10,868 bases of DNA. Source: Gammaproteobacteria bacterium. GTDB lineage: Bacteria > Pseudomonadota > Gammaproteobacteria > Pseudomonadales > Pseudohongiellaceae. The notes under the pieces are model-generated. The model searched no databases, was not told where the DNA came from, and saw nothing but the letters and a program-made list of their open reading frames with translations. A program made the position numbers and the translations under genes. Of the stretch, positions 1 through 6,102 are shown one piece after another (the first letter of the stretch is position 1; each line of letters opens with the position of its first letter). The DNA lies in contig RKSA01000188.1 in NCBI GenBank assembly GCA_007571115.1, forward strand, positions 1 to 10,868. The letters are read 5' to 3'.

Positions 1-896
1 AGCCCGATCTCGCCACTGCGGAAGGCTATCTCGCCGCAGGTGGCCATCTCTGGAACAGCGGCATGTCGCTGTTTCGCGCCGACGTGTTCCTGCGAGAGCT
101 CAAGCGCTACGATGCTAACATCTATTCCGCCTGCGAGCTGACCTCTGAAAAGGCCAGCCACGATGCCGATTTCATTCGTTTTCCCAGCAATCCCTTTTCT
201 GCCTGCCCGAACCGGTCGATCGAGCATGCGGTGATGGAACACACGGAAAAAGGCATTGTCGTTCCGCTGGTCGGCTCGGGCTGGTCCGATCTCGGCACCT
301 GGGAAGCGGTCTGGCGCCACGCGCCCCAGGACGAGCAAGGCAATGCCATCAGCGGCGACGTGGTCGCTCGCGACGTCCATGGCTGCCACATCGATGCCGG
401 ATCGCGGCTGATCGCTGCGCTGGGCCTGCGCGATCTGGTGATCGTCGACACCGAAGACGCCTTGCTCGTCGCCGAGTGCGGCGAGTCCTGGAGAGTCGGC
501 GAAATCGTTCGCGAACTCGTCGACGCAGCCCGGCCCGAAGTGCAGGATCATCGGCTCGTGAAACGCCCCTGGGGAAGTTACCAGAGCCTGTTCCAGCGAC
601 CGGGCTTCCAGGTCAAGCATCTGGTCGTCAACCCTGGCGAGGCGCTGTCCTTGCAGAAACACGCCCATCGCGACGAGCATTGGACCGTCGTTCGAGGCTG
701 CGGCATCGTCACCTGCGGCGAGCGGGAATTCGCGCTTGGCGTCAACGAATCGACGGTGATTCCGCGACAAAGCAAGCATCGCCTGCGCAACGACAGCGCC
801 GACGAGCCCGTGGAAATCATCGAGGTGCAGCTTGGCGGCTACCTGGGCGAGGACGACATCATCCGTTACGACGACCGTTACGGTCGCAGTTCGTGA
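1..896 (+). CDS. manC: Mannose-1-phosphate guanylyltransferase / mannose-6-phosphate isomerase, 5'-truncated by window edge
   Basis: Bifunctional cytoplasmic enzyme of GDP-mannose synthesis (ManC/AlgA/CpsB family). It isomerises fructose-6-P to mannose-6-P and transfers GMP to mannose-1-P. The frame is open from base 3, giving 297 visible codons; full family members are about 470-480 residues, so roughly 180 N-terminal residues, including the GTP-binding signature, are off the left edge. Visible nucleotidyltransferase-domain motifs are LWNSGM (about 48-65), SIEHAVMEHT and GWSDLGTW (about 282-302). A type II phosphomannose isomerase cupin domain follows from RPWGSY (about 564): VKHLVVNPGEALSLQ, then the metal-binding QKHAHRDEHW (654-683), NES..IP, EVQLGGYLGEDDI and a YGR ending. 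The usual GTA after VVRG reads GCG here, a minor change. The product likely feeds an exopolysaccharide, LPS or capsule pathway, whose genes would lie to the left. The stop overlaps the start of the next gene. Family assignment is secure; the gene symbol is by family resemblance. Confidence 0.95.
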   Translation, partial: PDLATAEGYLAAGGHLWNSGMSLFRADVFLRELKRYDANIYSACELTSEKASHDADFIRFPSNPFSACPNRSIEHAVMEHTEKGIVVPLVGSGWSDLGTWEAVWRHAPQDEQGNAISGDVVARDVHGCHIDAGSRLIAALGLRDLVIVDTEDALLVAECGESWRVGEIVRELVDAARPEVQDHRLVKRPWGSYQSLFQRPGFQVKHLVVNPGEALSLQKHAHRDEHWTVVRGCGIVTCGEREFALGVNESTVIPRQSKHRLRNDSADEPVEIIEVQLGGYLGEDDIIRYDDRYGRSS

Positions 897-1696
897 ACGC
901 CTGTCTTCAGCGCCTGCCCATGATGCTGGTCGTGTTGGCGGCTTTCGCCTGGGTCACCGGCACTGAGGCCATCATCATCCGCCATGACGTCAATCCTCGC
1001 CAGCACGAAGTCAGCGCGAGCGAGTTCCCTGGGGTGTTTTTCCTCGAACAGCGGGGCCGCGACCGCATCTGCGCGGCGACGCTGATCGCCTCCCGCTGGG
1101 CGATCACCGCAGCCCACTGCGTGCATGAGACTTCGCTTGGCCAGACCATCAAGGCCGGTGGCGAATTCGCCGTTCGCGTCGCAGGAGGCGACCGCACCAT
1201 CGACGCCGTGGCAATCCATCCCGGCTACGACGCCAGCCACCCGGCGAGCATCGACCTGGCCTTGCTGCGCTTCGCCGACTCCCTGCCCGTTCCGGCCATC
1301 TCATTGCAGGCGGGTTCCGGTGAATCAGGGCAGGTCGCAATCCTGGTCGGCTGGGGCTTCTCGGGCTGGGGAAATAACGGTCGCGAATTCTCCGACGGCC
1401 AGATGCGCAAGGCCGTCAATCGCATCAGCTCGGCCGGCGATCGCCTGCACATGCGTTTTGACGACCCGCGCCTGCCCGGTTCGCAAGCCCTGCCCATGGA
1501 AGGCACCCCCGGCCTTTGGGACAGCGGCGGCCCGGCCCTGCTCGGCAGCCCAGGCGCGTACCGCCTCGCGGGAGTCGCCGTTGGCGAACTCGCAGGCGAG
1601 CATTTCAGCGAGGAAACCCAAGGCAGATATGGCAGTATCGCCGTCTACGAACGCATTTCCCGCCACCTCGAGTGGATCGGCAGCGTCATCGACTGA
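893..1696 (+). CDS. Secreted trypsin-fold (S1/chymotrypsin-like) serine protease
   Basis: A 267-residue exported protease. The chosen GTG start at 893 overlaps the manC stop (GTGA, 4 nt) and gives an N-terminus with an arginine followed by a hydrophobic core (PMMLVVLAAFAWVTGTEA), a plausible signal peptide. Starting at ATG 920 or 923 would remove the positive charge. No good Shine-Dalgarno sequence is seen, so expression probably depends on coupling to manC. The catalytic triad is complete: His75 in ITAAHC, Asp121 in SIDLALLRF, Ser211 in WDSGGPAL. Cys60 and Cys76 match the conserved disulfide beside the catalytic His; the other classic disulfides are absent. Six residues before Ser211, where trypsin has its specificity Asp, there is Thr205, so Arg/Lys preference is not supported. 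GWGFSGWG is the usual strand motif. The substrate is unknown; a periplasmic or secreted location is inferred. The neighbourhood with manC suggests co-expression but no obvious shared pathway. Confidence 0.9.
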   Translation: MNACLQRLPMMLVVLAAFAWVTGTEAIIIRHDVNPRQHEVSASEFPGVFFLEQRGRDRICAATLIASRWAITAAHCVHETSLGQTIKAGGEFAVRVAGGDRTIDAVAIHPGYDASHPASIDLALLRFADSLPVPAISLQAGSGESGQVAILVGWGFSGWGNNGREFSDGQMRKAVNRISSAGDRLHMRFDDPRLPGSQALPMEGTPGLWDSGGPALLGSPGAYRLAGVAVGELAGEHFSEETQGRYGSIAVYERISRHLEWIGSVID

Positions 1697-1731
1697 AGAC
1701 CTCTCGATACCTGTCTTCCAGCGCGGCGAAA

Positions 1732-1763
1732 CCATGAAAAACGATTATTTTCCATGAAAAACG
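1732..1763. repeat. 12-bp direct repeat, 20-bp period
   Basis: CCATGAAAAACG occurs at 1732-1743 and again at 1752-1763, separated by 8 nt. It sits in an AT-rich island just after the protease stop and immediately before the hairpins at 1761-1799. Neither ATG opens a useful reading frame. It could be a small duplication or a pair of protein-binding sites; the function is unknown. Confidence 0.6.
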
Positions 1764-1799
1764 CTTAGAAAACGGCAAAAGCGTGATTTTCCGTTTTCT
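1761..1799 (+). terminator. Hairpin pair downstream of the protease gene, possible terminator or attenuator-like element
   Basis: A 9-bp perfect inverted repeat, AGAAAACGG (1767-1775) with CCGTTTTCT (1791-1799), is extended inward by AAAA/TTTT pairs (1777-1780 with 1787-1790) past one bulged C. The terminal loop is 6 nt. An overlapping alternative stem, ACGCTT (1761-1766) with AAGCGT (1779-1784), cannot easily coexist with it. The 3' arm is T-rich but no clean T-run follows 1799, so as a rho-independent terminator it is imperfect. It lies between the protease stop and the peroxiredoxin promoter, where a terminator is expected. Confidence 0.4.
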
Positions 1800-1819
1800 G
1801 TCGGCATTCTGGTGCCCGA

Positions 1820-1848
1820 TTAGCACCTTGGAGCAAATCTGCTACCAT
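1820..1848 (+). promoter_or_regulatory. Sigma-70-type promoter with extended -10, for peroxiredoxin
   Basis: TTAGCA (1820-1825, 4 of 6 matches to TTGACA) is followed after 17 nt by TACCAT (1843-1848, 4 of 6 to TATAAT). TGC stands directly before the -10 box, giving the TGn extended -10 motif. Transcription would start near 1855, leaving a leader of about 60 nt before the ATG at 1915. The AT-rich setting between a putative terminator and a good ribosome-binding site supports it. Confidence 0.5.
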
Positions 1849-1901
1849 GCGGGGCGTTCGCGGTCGTTGACTGCGGTTTTCGGCAAGACAATTTCCCATT
1901 C

Positions 1902-1906
1902 AGGAG
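1902..1906 (+). promoter_or_regulatory. Ribosome-binding site deciding the peroxiredoxin start
   Basis: AGGAG lies 8 nt before ATG 1915. This selects 1915 over the upstream in-frame GTG at 1783, which would add 44 residues of non-conserved sequence and would start upstream of the putative promoter. Confidence 0.75.
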
Positions 1907-1914
1907 CGAGCAAG

Positions 1915-2394
1915 ATGACGATAGCGGCAGGCAGCACGATTCCGGCGGCAACTCTCAGGACACTGACCGGAGACGGACCCAAACCCATCACCACCGAGGA
2001 AATTTTCCGCGGCAGGAAAGTCGTGCTGTTCGTTGTTCCGGGGGCGTTCACGCCGGGCTGCTCGAAGGCGCATCTGCCCGGCTACGTGGTGAATGCCGAT
2101 GCGATCAAGGCGAAAGGAGTCGATACCATCGCCTGCCTGGCGGTGAACGATGCCTTCGTCATGGGCGCCTGGGGCCAGGCGCAAAATGCCAATGAACTGT
2201 TGCTGCTCGCCGACGGCAATGGCGAGTTTGCCGCCGCTGCCGGGCTTGCGGTCGATTTCAGCGACTACGGCATGGGCAGCCGCGCCAAGCGTTGCGCCAT
2301 GATCGTCGATGACGGCGTGATCAGCCATCTGGCCATCGAGCCCGCTGGAGAGATCAGCGTCAGTTCGGCCGAATCGATTCTCGAACATCTCTGA
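1915..2394 (+). CDS. Peroxiredoxin, Prx5 family
   Basis: A 159-residue cytoplasmic thiol peroxidase of the Prx5/AhpC-TSA-like redoxin group, reducing H2O2 and organic hydroperoxides. The catalytic signature PGAFTPGCSKAHLPGY carries the peroxidatic Cys49. The family motif VNDAFVMGAWG follows, with a second cysteine (Cys74) just before it, and a third occurs in RAKRCAMIVDDGV. There is no fused glutaredoxin domain, so the electron donor would be a separate glutathione/glutaredoxin or thioredoxin system. Which cysteine resolves, if any, cannot be told from sequence. Length and motif order are normal for the family. The gene has its own promoter and a strong ribosome-binding site, and probably continues into the hydrolase gene 35 nt downstream. 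Confidence 0.95.
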   Translation: MTIAAGSTIPAATLRTLTGDGPKPITTEEIFRGRKVVLFVVPGAFTPGCSKAHLPGYVVNADAIKAKGVDTIACLAVNDAFVMGAWGQAQNANELLLLADGNGEFAAAAGLAVDFSDYGMGSRAKRCAMIVDDGVISHLAIEPAGEISVSSAESILEHL

Positions 2395-2438
2395 GCCGGC
2401 CCGTTCGATCACGAAGGCCCGGCGGCTGCGTGCAAGCC

Positions 2439-3170
2439 ATGATCACGACCTTGCTCGAATACCAGCACGGCGAGACGGTTCTCGAAGGCCACGTTGCCTA
2501 CGAGGAGTCGGAAATGCAGAAGCCCCTGGTGCTTGTTGCCCATGACTGGACGGGGCGCCGCGAATTCGCCTGCTATGCCGCCGAACGCATCGCCGAGCTG
2601 GGCTATGTCGGCTTCGCCCTCGACATGTACGGCAAGGGAATCTTCGGCGCCGACGGCGATGTCGAGGGCAATTCGGCCTTGATGGCGCCGTATGCCAATG
2701 ACCGCGCACTGCTGCGCCGCCGCATTCGCGCTGCCCTCGTCGCGGGCCGCAATATCCCCCAGGTCAAGGCCACCCAGGTCGCTGCCATCGGCTACTGCTT
2801 CGGTGGCATGTGCGTGCTCGAGCTGGCGCGTTCCGGCGCCGACGTGCTCGGCGTGGTCAGCATCCACGGCATTCTCGCTCCTGGCGACATCGCCAACGAA
2901 GCGATCCGAGCCAAGGTGCTCTGCCTGCACGGCCACGACGACCCGATGGCGCCACCAGAGCAGGTCGCGGCTTTCCAGCAGGAAATGACCGCAGCCAGGG
3001 TCGACTGGCAGGTGCATTGCTACGGCCTGACCATGCACGCCTTTACCAACCCCCGCGCCAACAACCCGGATTTCGGCACGGTCTTCAACGCCGACGCCAA
3101 GCGCCGCGCCCATCAGTCGCTGAAAAGCTTTCTCGCGGAACTGTTCTCCAGCGACCGTGCCTCTGCATAG
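2439..3170 (+). CDS. Dienelactone hydrolase family protein
   Basis: A 243-residue alpha/beta-hydrolase of the DLH family (carboxymethylenebutenolidase-like), probably cytoplasmic. The nucleophile elbow is GYCFGG with Cys120, typical of true DLH-type enzymes rather than serine hydrolases. The acid is most likely Asp168 in LHGHDDP and the base His200 in MHAFTNP. Asp36 in VAHDWTG sits where DLH has its helper acid Glu36. VAHDW.G and ELGYVGFALDMYGKG are standard motifs of the widespread housekeeping subgroup, whose substrate is generally unknown. The start is uncertain: GTG 2430 adds three residues and is nearer a weak AAGG at 2414-2417, while ATG 2439 matches the usual N-terminus. It lies 35 nt after the peroxiredoxin with no promoter visible between, so the two are likely co-transcribed. 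No other catabolic genes for chlorocatechol degradation are nearby, so a specific dienelactone substrate is not supported. Confidence 0.93.
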   Translation: MITTLLEYQHGETVLEGHVAYEESEMQKPLVLVAHDWTGRREFACYAAERIAELGYVGFALDMYGKGIFGADGDVEGNSALMAPYANDRALLRRRIRAALVAGRNIPQVKATQVAAIGYCFGGMCVLELARSGADVLGVVSIHGILAPGDIANEAIRAKVLCLHGHDDPMAPPEQVAAFQQEMTAARVDWQVHCYGLTMHAFTNPRANNPDFGTVFNADAKRRAHQSLKSFLAELFSSDRASA

Positions 3171-3456
3171 CCGCATCGGCCTCGCTGCGGGGCATCCTGC
3201 CTTCGGCGCACCCGGCGAATTGCTTGCCTGGGCGCAGCCCTGATCGAGGCGTCCAGCTTCGCTTTTGGCAGCTCTTTCGCGCCATGCCGATCACCCCGCT
3301 GCGGCTGTCATCGTTTCGCAACAAAAAATTCACGAACATCTTGTTTTCACTCGTGTATGATGCGCCCCCATCTTGATCGCCACGGCAATTTTCCCTGCCT
3401 GGTCCGCACACGCACATGCACATGCTTTTCACACGATAGCTGAAGGGGAGTTCGAC
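3171..3456. other. Intergenic/leader region before the large TonB-dependent receptor
   Basis: No convincing gene is present in these 286 nt. The left two-thirds is GC-rich, with only short, weak stems and no clear terminator. Around 3321-3361 it becomes AT-rich. TATGAT (3356-3361) is a good -10-like hexamer, but no matching -35 lies 16-18 nt upstream, so a promoter is likely here but not precisely defined. Positions 3405-3425 form an unbroken alternating pyrimidine-purine tract rich in CA/TG. The receptor frame is open back to a TTG at 3373, but that start has no signal-peptide logic. Confidence 0.5.
3443..3450 (+). promoter_or_regulatory. Ribosome-binding site deciding the receptor start
   Basis: AAGGGGAG lies 6 nt before ATG 3457. 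It fixes this start, which opens a proper signal peptide, against the upstream in-frame TTG at 3373. Confidence 0.8.
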
Positions 3457-6012
3457 ATGCTCGCACGACGCAACGCACAACTGGCTCGATCATTGGCAAC
3501 GATGCTGTTTCTTGCCGCCTGCTTTGGCACGGCCCAGGCCGCTGCCCAGGAAAGTTCCGGGGAAACGGCGCTGATCGAGGAAATCAGGGTCACGGGAAGC
3601 CGGGCCGCCCTGCGCAATGCCATCGCCAGGCAACGCGATTCGGACAAGATTGTCGGAGTCGTCGATTCCGATGCGCTCGGCAATTTCTCCGATCTCAACG
3701 TTTCGGAATCGCTGCGCCGGATCGCCGGAATCATGGTCGAGAACGACCAGGGCGAAGGCCGTTACGTCACGGTCAGGGGAATGAACGCGGACCTTAACGC
3801 GATGACGATCAACGGCGTCAGCACGACCTCGCCGGAAGACCGCCGCGGCATCATGCTCGACGGCGTTCCCACCGACCTGCTCGACTCGATGACGGTCTAC
3901 AAGACCTTGACGCCGAATCTCGACGCCGACACCATCGGCGGCGCCATCGACCTCGAGACACTGTCGGCCTTCAGCTTTGACGAGCGGCACATCCGCATCC
4001 TCGCCGAAACGTCCTGGAACGAGCTGAGCCGGGATGCCGCCAACCCGAAACTCTCGGCCACCTACACCGACCGCTTCCGCACCGACGGCGGCGAACTGGG
4101 CCTGGCGGTCATTCTCAGCGACCAGACCCGGCACATCATCGCGCACAACAACGAAAACGGCGGCTGGTCCGACAGCGCTCCCAACGACGACTACGAACTG
4201 CGCTACTACGACCTCGAACGCGAACGGCAAGGAATCGTCGTCAATCTCGACTACCTCTCCGATAGCGGCGCGAGCGCGTACCTGCGCGCCTTCCACAACG
4301 AGTATCTCGACATCGAGTATCGCGGCAAATGGGAAACCCGGGACGGCCTCGAAGACAACGACCCGGTCGCAAGCGGCAATGTGTTCAGCTATGCCAACAG
4401 CAAGGTCGATACCGAAGCGCGCTGGCGCCCCGAACAGCGGGCGATCAGTTCGATGCAGCTCGGCACGGAGTGGTCCCTCGACAATGGCGGCGAGGTCAAG
4501 CTGGAGCTGTTCGGCTCGCGCTCGAAGCAGGACGACAGCCAGAAATACGCATTGATCTACCGCAGCGCCAAGGTCAACTCGCCGATCGTTTACGACAACA
4601 GCAATCCGCGGCAGCCCGTGGTCAGCTTCCCCGCCGAATTTTCCGATCCGGCCAGCTTCCCGCTCAAGGCCTTCGAGCACGAAAACGCGCTGACCACCGA
4701 CCGCGATCTTGGCGCCAGGTTCGACATGAGCTGGGTCATCGATCCAGCGACCGAATTGCAGTACGGATTGAAAATCCGCCAGCGGGAAAAGCGCAACGAC
4801 TTCAATTTTTGCGCCTACGAGCCGGTCGGGGACATCCTGCTGTCCAGCGCCGATCTGCGTTCGATCCCGCCGTACCTGAACAGCGTTCACGGGCCGGCGC
4901 CGAGCTCGGACAACGTGCGTTCCTACATCGGTCGCGTCGGCCCGGGCACGGCTGCCCTGAGTGATGGAACCACCTGCCTCGATCCGGGCCCGGAATTCGA
5001 GTTCAGCGGCGACGAGGAGGAAGAGTCGGTTCCAGCCGACTGGCGCACCGACGAGGACATCGCCGCAGCGTACCTCATGGCGACCACGGTCACTGACAAT
5101 GCCTCCTGGGTATACGGCCTTCGTTACGAGGACACCCGTGCCACCCACGTCGGCAAGAGTTTCGACGGCAACGGCTTTGCCGGTCTCGTTTCCCTCGACA
5201 ACGACTATTCCTTCCTGGCGCCTTCGGTCAACGCCAAGTTCTCCCTTTCGGACAATCAACTGGCGCGCTTCGGCGTGTTCCGTTCGCTGGTTCGGCCCGA
5301 TTTCCAGCAGTCCCGGGCCGGCGCCATCATCGACGTCGAGGACAACCGGATCAAGGGAGGCAATCCCGGCCTCGCGCCCACGTCCGCGTGGAATCTCGAC
5401 TTGAGCTACGAGCACTATCTCGATAGCGACACCTTCTTCGCCGCCGGGCTGTTCTACAAGAGCATCGAGGACTCGATCGTCGAGGTCGTCAGCGAGGACA
5501 TGCCATTGCGCGGGCGCACCTGGGACCGCGCCGGCACCTACATCAACACTGGCGACAGCGACATCCTCGGCATGGAATTCTCGTTGCAGAAGATCTGGGA
5601 CAACGGCCTGCTGTTCGTCGTCAACTACACCCACGCCGACGGCGAATCCGAACTGCCGGCCGAGGCCGTTGCCGGCGAACGCGTCATTCCCTATTTCAAG
5701 CAGGCTGAAAACACCGCCAACCTCGTCGTCGGCTACGATGACGGCCCCTGGGATCTGCGGCTTGCCGCCAACTATCGCAGCGACTATCTCGACGAAGTGG
5801 GAGGCGACGAACTCGCCGACCGCTACACGGGCACGCACCTGCAAATCGATTTCACGCTCAGGTACCGCATCAGCGACTCGCTGCAACTGCGCGGCGCCGC
5901 GCTGAACCTCAACGACCGCCCCGAATACTACTATTTCGGCAATTCCAGCCGGCTCTCGCAATACGACGAGTACGGCTCGACGTACATGCTCGGCCTGAGG
6001 TACCAGTTCTGA
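3457..6012 (+). CDS. TonB-dependent outer-membrane receptor (Xanthomonas/Caulobacter type), paired with phytase
   Basis: An 851-residue outer-membrane active transporter energised by TonB-ExbBD. Residues 1 to about 31 form a signal peptide (basic MLARRNAQLAR, hydrophobic LATMLFLAACFG, AQA-type cleavage). A TonB box, IEEIRVTG, is at about 40-47. The plug domain (about 50-180) shows the signatures of the large Xanthomonas/Caulobacter receptor family: ALRNAI, DALGNF, NVSESLRRIAGI, RYVTVRGMNADLNAMTINGV, LLDSMTVYKTLTPNLDADTIGGAIDLET. The rest is a beta-barrel with late motifs RSLVRPDFQQ, GGNPGLAPTSAWNLDLSYEHY and a C-terminal aromatic end (LGLRYQF) suitable for BAM recognition. Receptors of this family import diverse large substrates. 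Because a phytase frame starts at its stop codon, the likely cargo is phytate, a hydrolysis product or a metal-phytate complex; this is inference from context. Start chosen by the AAGGGGAG ribosome-binding site. Confidence 0.93.
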   Translation: MLARRNAQLARSLATMLFLAACFGTAQAAAQESSGETALIEEIRVTGSRAALRNAIARQRDSDKIVGVVDSDALGNFSDLNVSESLRRIAGIMVENDQGEGRYVTVRGMNADLNAMTINGVSTTSPEDRRGIMLDGVPTDLLDSMTVYKTLTPNLDADTIGGAIDLETLSAFSFDERHIRILAETSWNELSRDAANPKLSATYTDRFRTDGGELGLAVILSDQTRHIIAHNNENGGWSDSAPNDDYELRYYDLERERQGIVVNLDYLSDSGASAYLRAFHNEYLDIEYRGKWETRDGLEDNDPVASGNVFSYANSKVDTEARWRPEQRAISSMQLGTEWSLDNGGEVKLELFGSRSKQDDSQKYALIYRSAKVNSPIVYDNSNPRQPVVSFPAEFSDPASFPLKAFEHENALTTDRDLGARFDMSWVIDPATELQYGLKIRQREKRNDFNFCAYEPVGDILLSSADLRSIPPYLNSVHGPAPSSDNVRSYIGRVGPGTAALSDGTTCLDPGPEFEFSGDEEEESVPADWRTDEDIAAAYLMATTVTDNASWVYGLRYEDTRATHVGKSFDGNGFAGLVSLDNDYSFLAPSVNAKFSLSDNQLARFGVFRSLVRPDFQQSRAGAIIDVEDNRIKGGNPGLAPTSAWNLDLSYEHYLDSDTFFAAGLFYKSIEDSIVEVVSEDMPLRGRTWDRAGTYINTGDSDILGMEFSLQKIWDNGLLFVVNYTHADGESELPAEAVAGERVIPYFKQAENTANLVVGYDDGPWDLRLAANYRSDYLDEVGGDELADRYTGTHLQIDFTLRYRISDSLQLRGAALNLNDRPEYYYFGNSSRLSQYDEYGSTYMLGLRYQF

Positions 6013-6102
6013 TGACCGCAATGAAAATGATCGCAATGAAAGCGGCCGCAATGAGAGCGATCGCAGTGGAAAGGATCACAGTGGAAAGGATCGCAGTGAA
6101 AA
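6012..6102 (+). repeat. 15-bp tandem repeat forming the translation-start region of the phytase
   Basis: Five complete 15-bp copies run at 6021-6035, 6036-6050, 6051-6065, 6066-6080 and 6081-6095, with partial copies at both ends (6012-6020 and 6096-6102). The approximate consensus is RTGRAARSGATCGCA. The last two full copies differ at one base. Each copy starts with ATG or GTG in the phytase frame, and the last two carry AAAGGA 5 nt before the next GTG, a well-placed Shine-Dalgarno sequence. Because the unit is a multiple of three, copy-number change keeps the frame. Translated, the units read MKMIA, MKAAA, MRAIA, VERIT, VERIA. The array begins exactly at the receptor stop codon. Confidence 0.85.

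Noticed and set aside
476..892. An N-terminal extension of the protease frame running back through manC
   Set aside because: The sequence is Arg/Pro-rich out-of-frame manC. A signal peptide begins right after GTG 893.
2409..3176. A minus-strand frame antisense to the DLH gene
   Set aside because: Shadow frame; the plus strand has the intact DLH catalytic triad.
3179..3245. Terminator or REP-like element after the DLH gene
   Set aside because: Only short 4-5 bp GC stems (such as GGGC-GCA-GCCC) without a T-run are seen, which is expected by chance at this base composition.
3373..3456. TTG 3373 as the start of the large receptor
   Set aside because: It would bury the signal peptide behind 28 His/Ala-rich residues, while ATG 3457 has a strong ribosome-binding site and a proper signal peptide.
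3490..6051. An 853-residue open frame on the minus strand covering the whole large receptor gene
   Set aside because: Its protein shows low-complexity V/A/G/R/D composition and no recognisable domain, as expected for an antisense frame of a GC-rich gene. The plus strand encodes a complete receptor with all its motifs.
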